Shown: piece after piece, positions 1 through 9,029 of the stretch | How positions within the stretch are numbered: position 1 is the stretch's first letter | Layout: each line of letters opens with the position of its first letter | Source: Zhongshania aliphaticivorans | GTDB taxonomy: Bacteria > Pseudomonadota > Gammaproteobacteria > Pseudomonadales > Spongiibacteraceae | NCBI RefSeq assembly: GCF_001586255.1 | Contig: NZ_CP014544.1 | Span: 3,504,501-3,568,500, forward strand | Length of the DNA: 64,000 nucleotides | Direction of reading: 5' to 3' | Notes under the pieces: model-generated | The model's database searches: none | What the model saw: the letters and a program-made list of their open reading frames with translations, nothing else | Told to the model about the DNA's origin: nothing | Program-made: the position numbers and the translations under genes

Positions 1-72
1 AGCAGTGTCGACGAGAAAATGCCGCCAATTACCACAGTTGCCAGAGGACGCTGCACTTCGGTGATCGTATCA
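1..72 (-). pseudogene. fragment of a CzcA/CusA-type RND metal efflux transporter
   Basis: Read on the minus strand, this stretch encodes TEVQRPLATVVIGGIFSSTL, which matches the conserved segment near the C-terminus of heavy-metal RND efflux pumps (GAEVQRPLATVVIGG in the family). The rest of the C-terminus would lie off the left edge. The roughly 1000 residues that should precede it are absent: the homology stops near position 72 and what follows upstream is unrelated DNA with a GGGGACAGATTTATTTT motif. I therefore read it as a truncated remnant. Only 24 or so codons are visible, so family assignment is good but gene state is inferred. Confidence 0.6.
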
Positions 73-112
73 TCATGAGGGTCAGGTCTTTGATTTATGA
101 TCCAAGATGAAC

Positions 113-134
113 AAAAAGGGGACAGATTTATTTT
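113..134. repeat. GGGGACAGATTTATTTT motif, mobile-element-associated type
   Basis: The string AAAAAGGGG followed by ACAGATTTATTTT resembles a short sequence often seen beside IS200-like or REP-associated Y1 transposase genes in environmental gammaproteobacteria. No transposase gene is present here. It lies just outside the RND fragment and may mark the scar at which that gene was lost. The association is from recall and was not tested. Confidence 0.3.
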
Positions 135-535
135 ACGGTAGTTGGCGCTTAGCTAAGCCAACAGTGAGCTGACATAAAAACCTCCGGCTCCGATATTTGG
201 CCATTCGGAATCCGAGTAAATGCTAAAAAGCAGGATATTAGCAGGGAATCCGTATTTACTCAGACGCAATCTGTTCAACAACTTGCCTGCGTGCACAGTC
301 CACCCTCGCCAAAGAGCGAATCATAATGGCTGCTAATTGGCAGCTTTTACAATTTCCCACGCCCCTCAAGAACTTTCCTTGTCCCGCTAAATTCAACTGA
401 TTATTTATTCTAAGCAGCAATATTCTGTTCACACCAAAGCCTGTGGCACAAAAACTGCAAGACATGCATTTCTTGAAATTGCTATTAGCTATTGCTGAAT
501 TTCGACACCGTATCTAGCTGTAACGGAGTATATAA
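135..535. other. gene-free leader of the amidase lipoprotein gene
   Basis: No convincing gene. A weak inverted repeat pairs GAGTAAAT (214-221) with ATTTACTC (254-261). A GGAG at 525-528 is the ribosome binding site of the gene starting at 536. The promoter must lie here but no clear -35/-10 pair stands out. Confidence 0.4.
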
Positions 536-3500
536 ATGCGACATATATTAATTGTTAGTGGTTTTAGTGTTTTCTTAGCCGCCTGTGGGGGTGGCAGTAG
601 TGGTGCAAGCTCCAGTCCTAGCACCCCAGATGGGGGCAATGATTTTGGCCCAGCCACCACAGGAAAATTCATAGACTCCCCAGTTAAGGGCATCTTTTAT
701 TCAACCGCCCCAAATACGACCACAATTGCTGATTTACCGCTAACCGATGCGACGGGTAACTTTGCCTACCTTGAGGGACAAACGGTTTCATTCTACTTCG
801 GGTCGTTTAAAATTGGCTCCGCACTCGGTAATTCGATAGTGACACTTGATGATCTGTTGAGTTCAGGCAACGCCAAGACCAATGTCGCACGCTTACTACT
901 GACTTTGGATGAAGACCAAAATCCAGATAACGGCATCAGCCTGTCGCAACTGGTTATCGACAAGGCATTGGCACTGAATGTCTCACTCAGCGATTTTGAT
1001 GTAGACCCTACTGTATTTGATTCATCCGAGGCGAGCCTATTCGCACAGGATGCAAATGATGATGGCCGCGTATTAGTTTCCGCGTTAGATGCCGACGATC
1101 ATCTTGAGAAAACCCGAAAAGATCTCTCTGACGGTACATTTGATTTTGACGGCGGTGCCGATACCGACGGTGACGGCGTAAACGACGTCGTAGACGCCTG
1201 CCCAGAAACCGCCTCTGGCCTGGCGGTTGACGCAGATGGTTGCGCGCTGGACGAAGCAGAGCAAGATAGCGACCAAGACGGCATTAAAAATGGCCAAGAC
1301 AACTGCCCTGCCATCGCAAACCCAAATCAGCTTGATACTGACAGCGACGCCCGTGGCGACGCCTGCGACCTTGACGATGACAATGACGGCGTCCTCGACA
1401 GCGAGGAAGTCGAGAATGGTTCAAACCCCTTGCTGGCGGATTCAGACGGCGATGGCGTTGCCGACGGTGACGACGCGTTTCCTAGCGATAATTCAGAAAG
1501 CCTAGACACCGACGGAGATGGTATAGGGAACAATGCCGACGAAGACGACGACAATGACGGCTTAAGTGATGCCGATGAACAATCCCTAGGCACCGACCCG
1601 CTGCGCCCAGATACCGATAGCGACGGAGTCTCCGACAGCGAGGATGCCTTTCCCAATGACGCCACTGAATCTGTGGATACGGATTCCGATGGCATTGGCA
1701 ACAATACAGATAATGACGACGACAATGACGGCCTAAGTGACGCAGACGAGCAATCCCTAGGCACCGACCCACTCCGCGCAGATTCGGATAGCGACGGGGT
1801 CTCCGACAGCCAGGACGCCTTTCCCACTGACCCCACCGAATCAGCTGATACGGACGCCGATGGCGTTGGTGATAATAGCGATGCGTTTCCGACGGACCCA
1901 GCTGAAACCAAGGATACCGACAATGACGGTGTTGGCGACAACGCCGACGCCTTCCCTGAAGATGACACGGAGTCGCTTGATACTGACGACGACGGCACTG
2001 GCAATAATGCCGACGCAGACGATGACAACGATGGCCTAAGTGACGCAGACGAACAGGCGCAAGGCACTGATCCACTGCTGGCCGACTCGGATAGCGACGG
2101 TGTGTCAGACAGCCAAGATGCCTTCCCCAATGACGCCTCAGAAACTGCCGACACCGACGGTGATGGCGTGGGCGACAATGCTGATGCCTTTCCTAACGAT
2201 GCATCTGAAACCAGCGATGCTGACGGCGACGGCGTGGGCGACAACAGTGACGCCTTTCCTAACGACAGCACTGAGACGGTCGACGCCGATGGTGATGGTA
2301 TTGGTGACAATGCGGATATCGACGACGACAATGACGGAATTCGCGACGACCTATTTCAATTAGTTGAAGCGACCATGGCCGACGTCCATGCCGCCTTGGC
2401 GGGCGGACTGGTTGATGAAAATGGCGAAGCGTTAAACTGTGTTGCCATTACCCAGCAATACATAGATCGCATTTTAGCCTACAACGACAATCCGCAGCCG
2501 AACGGCGGCCTGCCTATTTTTGGTGTGTTAGCGATAATGCCAAACGCAATCGCGCAAGCGCAGGCTTTAGATGCACTGTACGCCAGCGATGGCGGTATTG
2601 GCGACCGCTATCTGCACTGCATGCCAGTGCTGTTAAAGGATAATTACGACACATTTGATTATCCATCTACTCAGGGGTCGTATTCAATGTTAGGCCACCA
2701 AGCTGGGGTTGACGCTAACTCCGTGCAAGGCCTGCGTGAGGCGGGCGCATTAATCTTAGGCAAAGCAAACCAAGATGAATTCGCTTTCTTCACCACCGGT
2801 TTTTCTGCCCGGGCAATTCAGGTAAGCAACCCCTACAACACCTCGGAGAGCCCGGCGGGTTCCTCCTCTGGCACTGGCGCCTCCTTAGCGGCTAACTTTG
2901 CTTTAGGTGGCACGGGGTCGGATACTTGTCAGTCCATTCGCCACCCGTCTTCTGTCGGCGGATTGGTAGGGATTCGGCCAAGCTTGGGCGTTGTCTCTCA
3001 GCACGGTATTTTCCCGTTGGCTCACAGCCGCGATACCGGCGGCCCAATGACTCGGTCGGTTACCGACTCCGCACTGATGCTGACGGCCATGGGCAAGTAT
3101 GACCCAAGAGACCCGAAAGCCGCGGCATTTCCTGCAGAAGACCGCCCAGAGACTTACGCCCAGTTCTTAGACCGTGATTTACATGGTCTAGCAGGCCGCA
3201 ATATTGGTGTGGTGCGCAATCTTGGCGGTAATACCGATGCCACGGGCACCGGCCGCCAGGGCGAACTAATTGCTGAGGCCGTCGCCAAAATGAAAGAGTT
3301 AGGTGCCAATGTTTACGACATCTACCTCCCAAACTACAGCTCACTTAGCGCTGGCTCCAGCCATTATGATATGAACGAGTATTTTGCCGTATTTGAGTCG
3401 GAAGGTGGCACCAGTGCACGTCGCTGCGTAAGCAGTACGAGGGTTGCGCTAGACGGTGAAGAATCTGCCCATGACCGCGATGACCAATGCTACGGCCTAG

Positions 3501-4096
3501 AAGGGATTGTGGAAACAGGCCGTGTCGGCCCCAGAACCGCCGCACTGTTCGCGCTAACCGCAGCCGGTGACCCCAACCAAGCGGCTACCGCCGCCCAGCT
3601 ACAGGCTATAGTCGACATGCGCGCCTATGTCACCGGTGAAATGGACCTTATTAAAGATATTAACGGCGATCCGGTTATTGGCCCCGACGGTGGCACAGTC
3701 AGTGTTGACGCACTTATTTTCTCACCCGGCCCCACGGGTGGTAGAACCTGTGATTTTGGGTCAACCACACAAATGGGCTCTATTGTTGTGCCAGTCGGCT
3801 TTGATGAATCAGTGGGTGTTCCCCGCGGCATGGAAATCTTTGTACGACAGTTTGACGAGGGAACCGGCATTGGTATTGCCTACGACTACGAACAGGCGAC
3901 CAAACACCGTCAACCACCCAATATTGTCCCTGCAGTAACAAGTGAAATTAGCACCATTAGCGAGTTTAATGCCCGCGTGCACGCCGCTATCGCTGTTTAT
4001 GCAGAACAACCGCCAGAAGACTTAGCGCCGGAGGCCTACCAAGCAGCACTTGAGGAATTGCTCGGCCCCCAGCAAACAGCCACTGAACAACCCTAA
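536..4096 (+). CDS. lipoprotein with calcium-binding TSP3 repeats fused to an amidase-signature enzyme
   Basis: The 1186-residue product starts with a lipoprotein signal (lipobox LAAC at about residues 14-17, then a Gly/Ser linker), so it should be anchored in a membrane, probably the outer one. Residues about 30-200 resemble a GKFIDSPVKG-type N-terminal module common in marine lipoproteins. Residues about 205-605 are Asp-rich thrombospondin type 3-like repeats (DxDxDG with AFP and DNCP variants) expected to bind calcium. Residues about 610-1170 form an amidase-signature domain. The Ser-Ser-Lys triad can be placed at K701, S776 and S800. The nucleophile loop reads GSDTCQSIRHP, with Cys-Gln where most family members have Gly-Gly. 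The family hydrolyses carboxamides; the substrate here is unknown. GGAG ends 7 bases before the ATG. An intrinsic terminator follows. Confidence 0.85.
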   Translation: MRHILIVSGFSVFLAACGGGSSGASSSPSTPDGGNDFGPATTGKFIDSPVKGIFYSTAPNTTTIADLPLTDATGNFAYLEGQTVSFYFGSFKIGSALGNSIVTLDDLLSSGNAKTNVARLLLTLDEDQNPDNGISLSQLVIDKALALNVSLSDFDVDPTVFDSSEASLFAQDANDDGRVLVSALDADDHLEKTRKDLSDGTFDFDGGADTDGDGVNDVVDACPETASGLAVDADGCALDEAEQDSDQDGIKNGQDNCPAIANPNQLDTDSDARGDACDLDDDNDGVLDSEEVENGSNPLLADSDGDGVADGDDAFPSDNSESLDTDGDGIGNNADEDDDNDGLSDADEQSLGTDPLRPDTDSDGVSDSEDAFPNDATESVDTDSDGIGNNTDNDDDNDGLSDADEQSLGTDPLRADSDSDGVSDSQDAFPTDPTESADTDADGVGDNSDAFPTDPAETKDTDNDGVGDNADAFPEDDTESLDTDDDGTGNNADADDDNDGLSDADEQAQGTDPLLADSDSDGVSDSQDAFPNDASETADTDGDGVGDNADAFPNDASETSDADGDGVGDNSDAFPNDSTETVDADGDGIGDNADIDDDNDGIRDDLFQLVEATMADVHAALAGGLVDENGEALNCVAITQQYIDRILAYNDNPQPNGGLPIFGVLAIMPNAIAQAQALDALYASDGGIGDRYLHCMPVLLKDNYDTFDYPSTQGSYSMLGHQAGVDANSVQGLREAGALILGKANQDEFAFFTTGFSARAIQVSNPYNTSESPAGSSSGTGASLAANFALGGTGSDTCQSIRHPSSVGGLVGIRPSLGVVSQHGIFPLAHSRDTGGPMTRSVTDSALMLTAMGKYDPRDPKAAAFPAEDRPETYAQFLDRDLHGLAGRNIGVVRNLGGNTDATGTGRQGELIAEAVAKMKELGANVYDIYLPNYSSLSAGSSHYDMNEYFAVFESEGGTSARRCVSSTRVALDGEESAHDRDDQCYGLEGIVETGRVGPRTAALFALTAAGDPNQAATAAQLQAIVDMRAYVTGEMDLIKDINGDPVIGPDGGTVSVDALIFSPGPTGGRTCDFGSTTQMGSIVVPVGFDESVGVPRGMEIFVRQFDEGTGIGIAYDYEQATKHRQPPNIVPAVTSEISTISEFNARVHAAIAVYAEQPPEDLAPEAYQAALEELLGPQQTATEQP
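1159..2345 (+). repeat. tandem TSP3-encoding repeat tract
   Basis: This coding tract is built from near-identical units, for example the block encoding DNDGLSDADEQSLGTDPL, which recurs about three times (near 1555, 1732 and 2029) between AFP-containing spacer units. Asp codons (GAC/GAT) dominate, which also opens long false reading frames on the other strands. Such tracts can change unit number by slippage or unequal recombination. Confidence 0.8.
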
Positions 4097-4129
4097 GCCG
4101 TTTCCCGCCATATAAGACGCGACACCCAC

Positions 4130-4160
4130 AAAGGCCGGAGAATTCTCCGGCCTTTGTTCG
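4130..4160 (+). terminator. intrinsic terminator after the amidase lipoprotein gene
   Basis: A perfect 26-base palindrome (4130-4155) runs AAAGGCCGGAGAA and its complement. The T tract is short (CCTTTGTT), so efficiency is uncertain. Confidence 0.75.
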
Positions 4161-4212
4161 TTTGAACACAGCAGCCTGGCCCTTTGTCTGTGCAGGGCTA
4201 ATCCTCCCATTT

Positions 4213-4389
4213 TTATTTGACGCGAAGGTTTAATGCTAGCTCGCAGTAAATGCGATAGACCCGCTTATGATTCCAAGAGAAGCCTTTTACATTCCTGAGA
4301 TAAGCGAAGCAGAGGCCAAAGCCACAATCAGAATATTGCTCTGTTAGCTGGATTAGCCATTCCGCAATCGCTTCGTCTTCTAACGGCAT
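4213..4389 (-). pseudogene. remnant of an IS3-family transposase (OrfB N-terminal part)
   Basis: A 58-codon frame on the minus strand encodes a protein with FGLCFAYLRNVKG and WNHKRVYRIYCELALNLRVK. This is the hallmark HTH_21 segment that precedes the integrase core of IS3-family OrfB. A stop follows directly where the core should begin, and another stop lies four codons upstream of the ATG. No inverted repeats or OrfA are visible. It is a dead fragment marking a past insertion. Confidence 0.8.
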
Positions 4390-4799
4390 AATAGTACACT
4401 AAACCCATGGTTAGTCGCGTAGCGAAAAAGAGAGCACAATCAGGGAAGCAATTCTGGGGGTGTATAACCTTTCCGGCCTACCGAGGTACTCGACCGTTTT
4501 AGTATCAAAACGTATTTTTACTACACGTACAACATCTTACTCAGCAGCAAAATATACGAATAATGTGGGAGCATACAAAAAACCGCGATCGTTACACCCC
4601 CATGCTGACTTACCACGGCAAGAAGCCATCTTAGATATACGACGAATCCTATGACTAAACCTGGTAAAGCTACCTACCAACGACATCCAGCGCCAATATC
4701 TCCCAATTTTCAGTCTTAATTGACTCAAAATTAAGCACAGTTCAATAGACATGCCATCTAGCGTATTCTATGTGGAATAAGAACTACTACGAGTAATCG
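4390..4799. other. gene-free stretch
   Basis: No frame here has recognisable motifs or a supported start. It separates the IS3 remnant from the hydroxylase gene at 4800 and presumably contains that gene's promoter. Confidence 0.4.
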
Positions 4800-5675
4800 A
4801 TGAAAACGCGTGATGTCTTTTCGTGGTCTATTTTTCCGGTGACGGTTGCCGTTGTGCTGTTGGGTGGGGTTTGGGCAATTGATGCCGGCCATGCGCCGAG
4901 TCTGGTCGCTGGCATCGGAACATTTACGAGCTTGGTATTGGTGGTGACATTAGAGCGCTTACTGCCTTATCGCAAGGAATGGAATCAATCCCAAGGTGAC
5001 CTGCAGGCAGATTTACTGTATCTACCTAGCTATTTCGGCATTAACGCGCTGGTACAACCCGTGGTCGCCGCTGGCATTGTGCTGGGTGGCGCCATGATCT
5101 CGAATGCCTTGGGCATAGGCTTATGGCCCTCGGAGTGGCCACTGCTCGCTCAATTTCTCCTAGCCTGCGTTGTTGTGGAGTTTTTCGACTACTGGCCTCA
5201 CCGCTTGCTACACGAAGTGCCTCTCCTCTGGCGCTTTCATGCCATTCACCACAACCCAAAACGTTTATACTGGCTGAATGCAACACGCGCACATTTTGGT
5301 GAAGTTGTGTTTCGCGGCATTTTTAATGCCGTGCCGCTGGCACTGGCCGGAGCAAGTGCAGAAATTTTGGCATTGGTGGGACTGGCGAACTCACTACTGG
5401 GTCTGTTTCAGCATGCGAATATCAACTTTAAAATGGGCCCTTTAACTTGGATCTTCAGCGTTGGCGAAATGCATCGCTGGCATCATTCACTGAAGATATC
5501 TGAGGCGAATCATAATTACGGTAGTAATTTTCTGTTTTGGGATGTGGTATTTGGCACCCGATTCCGTGATGCAGAAAAATCTGGTCCGGAACAGCTAGGA
5601 ATAGAAGATGACGCTATTCCCGCCAGCTGGCGGGCGCAGCTGTGGGTGCCGTTCAAAGGGCATAAAAATGATTAA
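4800..5675 (+). CDS. sterol desaturase / fatty acid hydroxylase superfamily membrane protein
   Basis: The 291-residue protein has several hydrophobic segments (about residues 12-50, 75-100, 110-130, 180-205) and the histidine clusters of the FA_hydroxylase family: HRLLH, HAIHH and HRWHH, with additional His residues between. These ligate a di-iron centre that inserts oxygen into, or desaturates, lipid substrates at the membrane. Substrate cannot be told from sequence; carotenoid, sterol and fatty acid enzymes all share this fold. No clear Shine-Dalgarno sequence precedes the ATG. It is followed 62 bases on by an acyl-CoA thioesterase gene. Confidence 0.85.
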   Translation: MKTRDVFSWSIFPVTVAVVLLGGVWAIDAGHAPSLVAGIGTFTSLVLVVTLERLLPYRKEWNQSQGDLQADLLYLPSYFGINALVQPVVAAGIVLGGAMISNALGIGLWPSEWPLLAQFLLACVVVEFFDYWPHRLLHEVPLLWRFHAIHHNPKRLYWLNATRAHFGEVVFRGIFNAVPLALAGASAEILALVGLANSLLGLFQHANINFKMGPLTWIFSVGEMHRWHHSLKISEANHNYGSNFLFWDVVFGTRFRDAEKSGPEQLGIEDDAIPASWRAQLWVPFKGHKND

Positions 5676-5737
5676 TGAAGGGGGCCTGTTGATTTGTACT
5701 TAATGCGCGCCCAGTTTTACACTTTTAAAAGAATTAG

Positions 5738-6193
5738 ATGCCCGGAGATTCTCCCTTGCAAGATCCATTTAAAGTACTGGTTAGAATTCGCTATTCTGAC
5801 TGCGATGCCCAAGGTGTTATGTTTAATGCGCGCTACGGGGAATATGTCGACGTCGCGGTGACTGAATTTTATCGGCAGGTTTTCGGCGGCTATCAGGCAA
5901 TACTGGATATGGGCATTGATAGTCAGGTGGTTTCCTTATTAATCGAGTGGAAATCTCCCTGCACCTTCGACGACGTGGTCGCAATTAGCATTGAAGACAT
6001 CACCTTGGGAAAAACATCGTATACGATTCAATTGCGGTTTAGCGATGTTGAAACGCAACGAGAAATCGCCAGCGCAAAAATCGTCTACGTTATGGTGACG
6101 GCAAATGAGCATCAGAAAATCGATATGCCTGATGACTTCCGCGCAGCTTTGACTCAATCCCAACCTTGCACCGTTAATTTAGCTGGCGTATAG
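5738..6193 (+). CDS. 4HBT-type acyl-CoA thioesterase (YbgC/FadM-like)
   Basis: At 151 residues it has the length of a single hotdog-fold thioesterase. The N-terminal motif IRYSDCDAQGVMFNARY carries the catalytic-type Asp and the Gly-containing turn of the 4-hydroxybenzoyl-CoA thioesterase family. It should hydrolyse an acyl-CoA in the cytoplasm. Its position between a lipid hydroxylase and an LLM oxidoreductase suggests a role in fatty or aromatic acid turnover, but the substrate is not determined. The Shine-Dalgarno sequence is weak. Confidence 0.85.
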   Translation: MPGDSPLQDPFKVLVRIRYSDCDAQGVMFNARYGEYVDVAVTEFYRQVFGGYQAILDMGIDSQVVSLLIEWKSPCTFDDVVAISIEDITLGKTSYTIQLRFSDVETQREIASAKIVYVMVTANEHQKIDMPDDFRAALTQSQPCTVNLAGV

Positions 6194-6282
6194 CCTCTTA
6201 GTTATAAGATCCCTTTAAAGTTAAAGGCAAGTAGGCGGCATCGCTTCAGTCCAGAATAATTCTAATAAAACGAGTTCCTAAT

Positions 6283-7155
6283 ATGCATTTTGTACTATCT
6301 ACTTCTTTTAGCAGCGTAACTGACTTAAAGAAAATAGCAATCGCAGCAGATGAGTGCGGCTGGGAAGCCATGTCTTTTTCTGATCACGTGGTAAACCCAG
6401 AGAAATTAAACACGCCTTACCCTTATACAGAAAACGGCGAGCGGCGCTGGCAGTCCTTCACCGACTGGCCCGACCCTTGGGTAATGATTGGCGCCTTAGC
6501 GAGCATCACGACGCGCTTAAAATTCACCAATAATATTTTTGTACTACCGATGCGGAATCCGTTTTTGGTTGCCAAGGCGATAAGCACTGCCGCCATCATT
6601 TCAGACAACAGAGTCATTCCCGCAATCGGCGTTGGCTGGTCAAAAGACGAGTTTGAATTGTTACAACAGGATTTTCACACACGAGGCAAGCGGGCCGACG
6701 AGATGATTGAGATCATGCGCCTACTGTGGACGGGCAAATTTGTTGAATATCACGGCCAGCATTATCAATTTCCGCCGCTGGAAATGAATCCCGCCCCCAC
6801 CGCCTATATTCCGATTTGGGTAGGCGGCATTAGTGACGCCGCTATGCGCCGCGCGGCAAGAGTCGGCGATGGCTGGGTAAGCGACCTACAAACCAGTGAC
6901 GACATCTTGGCGAGTATTGCAAAGATACAGGTATACCGAAAAGAATATGGCCGCGAAAATTTGCCCTTTTCAGTAATGGCAACGCCATCTGACGCCTTCA
7001 CACCGGACGCCTATAAACGCTTAGAAGAAGGCGGCGTAAGCCATATCTTAACGCAGCCCTGGGCTTTCTATTACGGCGATACTCAAGATGTAGCCAAGAA
7101 GATTGACGGTGTAAAACGTTATGCCGACGATTATATTGCCGCGCTCAGACGCTAA
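6283..7155 (+). CDS. LLM-class flavin-dependent oxidoreductase
   Basis: The 290-residue protein is a luciferase-like (beta/alpha)8 barrel. The start (MHFVLSTS), ADECGWEAMSFSDHVV, the segment GVGWSKDEFELLQQDFHTRGKRADEMIEIMRLLW and PIWVGGISDAAMRRAARVGDGW are typical of the LLM group containing F420- and FMN-dependent enzymes. It probably oxidises or reduces a small organic substrate with a bound flavin. Cofactor choice (FMN or F420) is not readable from sequence. It is followed by about 235 bases with no supported gene. Confidence 0.85.
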   Translation: MHFVLSTSFSSVTDLKKIAIAADECGWEAMSFSDHVVNPEKLNTPYPYTENGERRWQSFTDWPDPWVMIGALASITTRLKFTNNIFVLPMRNPFLVAKAISTAAIISDNRVIPAIGVGWSKDEFELLQQDFHTRGKRADEMIEIMRLLWTGKFVEYHGQHYQFPPLEMNPAPTAYIPIWVGGISDAAMRRAARVGDGWVSDLQTSDDILASIAKIQVYRKEYGRENLPFSVMATPSDAFTPDAYKRLEEGGVSHILTQPWAFYYGDTQDVAKKIDGVKRYADDYIAALRR

Positions 7156-7390
7156 AGGTGCCGAGCGCAAGGCTTACACCAGCGCCATTCACCAAAAGGT
7201 ACCCCAAACCCGTTCAGCGCCCACTCACGCCTCTGCGTTTACTGCCCCGTCAGCGACGCCACCGAATACCCACTAATCGTTTATTATTTGTGCTATTAGG
7301 CATAGGATGGCATGTTACGTTATTAAGCACTCAGACCGCTGACCACAAAGGCGGCTGTACTATCTCGACAACTACAGTATAGGGGGCACA

Positions 7391-8824
7391 ATGAACAATT
7401 TAGCAGAAGCTCAACCCATCCAGCAGACATCACGTATTGCACAGGTTTTCGAGACCCAGCGCACAGCATCACGGCGCGCGCCCTATCCAAGCGTACAGGA
7501 GCGAATTCAACATATTGATAAACTCGCCGCCCTACTCGAAAAACATCAGGATGCGATTGCCAACGCGATTTCGACTGATTTCGGCAACCGCCCCAGCCAA
7601 GAATCCAAGGTCTTGGAGATTTTTGGTCTGATCAGTGGCTGCAACTACACTCGAAAGCGCCTGAAAAAATGGATGAAGCCCCAAAAGCGCCACGTCGGGC
7701 TTGCGTTCTTCGGTGCAAAAAACACCGTCATCCCTCAGCCCAAGGGCGTTATTGGTATTGTTACCCCGTGGAATTACCCGCTTTTTCTCGCCCTGAGCCC
7801 CGCAATTAGCGCGCTGGCCGCAGGTAATCGCTGCATTATTAAAATGGCTTCTAACTCGCAGACTTTGGCGAGACTGATGGAAAAATTAATCAGCGAAGAG
7901 TTTGACGATAGTGTACTCGCCGTCGTCGCAGGGGTATCGGCCCACGAGTTTACCCACCTCCCGTGGGATCACCTGGTTTTTACCGGTTCAGCAGCCACCG
8001 CGAAAACCGTTATGGAAACCGCAGCTAAATACCTGACGCCGGTCACCCTCGAGCTAGGTGGCAAATCGCCCACCATCGTAGCCGACGACTTTGATATTAA
8101 AGTCGCTGCCGACCGCCTACTATTTGGTAAATTTTTGAATGCCGGACAAACCTGCGTAGCGCCAGATTATGTGTTTATTCCCCGCAACAAAGTAGACGCC
8201 TTTATTGATGCCGCGAAAACCGTGGTTAAACAACGCTACCCAAATCTGAATAGCGCTGACTACACCTCGATTATCGACGAAAAAGCCTACCAGCGACTCA
8301 ATAAAACACTGGAAGACGCCACCAGTAAAGGTGCCCGCGCCGTCAACTTAATCGATCAAACCATCAACGACGACGCCTCTCGCAAGTTAGCGCCTCACCT
8401 AGTCTGCGATGTAAACGCCGACATGTTGATTATGCAAGACGAGATTTTTGGCCCGCTGCTGCCCATTAAACCCTATGACAATATCGAAGACGTTATTGCC
8501 TATATCAACGCCAACGAGCGACCACTAGCACTTTATTTATACAGCAACAAAAAGGCGGTTCAAGAGCAGGTCATATACAACACCCTGTCTGGCGGTATGT
8601 GCATCAATGACAGCGTGGTGCACGTAGCACAGCACGACATGCCCTTTGGTGGTGTTGGCAACAGTGGCATGGGGCACTACCACGGCCACGAGGGCTTTAT
8701 TGAGTTTTCAAAAATGCGGCCAATCTTTAAGCAAGGGCCAATGAGTGCGCTACTCATGATGGCGCCACCGTACGGCGCCACCTTCGACAAAATGTATAAG
8801 CTGATGTTGAAATTTAAGCTCTAA
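7391..8824 (+). CDS. aldehyde dehydrogenase, coniferyl-aldehyde-dehydrogenase type
   Basis: The 477-residue NAD(P)-dependent aldehyde dehydrogenase has N128 in TPWNYP, general base E221 in LELGGKSP and catalytic C255 in AGQTCVAPDY. Its shorter form without an N-terminal extension, and the C-terminal hydrophobic tail (SALLMMAPPYGATFDKMYKLM), match the class 3-like/coniferyl aldehyde dehydrogenase group, which oxidises aromatic or long-chain aldehydes to acids. An AGGGGG at 7381-7386 precedes the ATG. A downstream partner of an AlkB pathway is possible because fatty aldehydes arise from alkanes, but the two loci are 45 kb apart. Confidence 0.9.
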   Translation: MNNLAEAQPIQQTSRIAQVFETQRTASRRAPYPSVQERIQHIDKLAALLEKHQDAIANAISTDFGNRPSQESKVLEIFGLISGCNYTRKRLKKWMKPQKRHVGLAFFGAKNTVIPQPKGVIGIVTPWNYPLFLALSPAISALAAGNRCIIKMASNSQTLARLMEKLISEEFDDSVLAVVAGVSAHEFTHLPWDHLVFTGSAATAKTVMETAAKYLTPVTLELGGKSPTIVADDFDIKVAADRLLFGKFLNAGQTCVAPDYVFIPRNKVDAFIDAAKTVVKQRYPNLNSADYTSIIDEKAYQRLNKTLEDATSKGARAVNLIDQTINDDASRKLAPHLVCDVNADMLIMQDEIFGPLLPIKPYDNIEDVIAYINANERPLALYLYSNKKAVQEQVIYNTLSGGMCINDSVVHVAQHDMPFGGVGNSGMGHYHGHEGFIEFSKMRPIFKQGPMSALLMMAPPYGATFDKMYKLMLKFKL

Positions 8825-8885
8825 TCACACCATCTTTCGACGCCCCAAGCGGTTGCGAGGGGCATCAACACCACAAGGAATTTAT

Positions 8886-9029
8886 ATGACAATCACCTTA
8901 GACATCATTCCGATTATTTCTATTGCCGCAGGTGTAGCAATTTTAATCAAACCGCGCCTGCTCAACTATATTGTTGCCGGCTATTTAATTGCTATCGGCT
9001 TAATCGACCTGTTAAATCTGCATATTTAA
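8886..9029 (+). CDS. DUF3096-type small membrane protein (47 aa)
   Basis: A 47-codon gene preceded by AAGGA (8875-8879) at good spacing. The product is almost entirely two hydrophobic segments (IIPIISIAAGVAILI and YIVAGYLIAIGLIDLL) joined by a KPRLLN turn, which is the pattern of DUF3096 proteins. Function is unknown. It starts 61 bases after the aldehyde dehydrogenase gene and may be co-transcribed with it. Confidence 0.75.
   Translation: MTITLDIIPIISIAAGVAILIKPRLLNYIVAGYLIAIGLIDLLNLHI

Noticed and set aside
256-465. 69-codon minus-strand frame with Cys residues
   Set aside because: No ribosome binding site, no recognised family and no conserved pattern.
1327-2331. 334-codon minus-strand Ser-rich frame
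   Set aside because: It is the antisense shadow of the Asp-rich repeat tract: GAC/GAT codons read backwards give Ser, Val and similar residues. No start signal.
1159-2345. Regularly spaced DNA repeats resembling a CRISPR array
   Set aside because: The repeats are in-frame protein repeats within one long gene, with no short unique spacers.
4460-4654. 64-codon plus-strand frame
   Set aside because: No motif, no start signal; lies in an AT-rich gene-free stretch.
7158-7382. 74-codon frame after the LLM oxidoreductase gene
   Set aside because: Arg/Pro-rich, no ribosome binding site, no family.
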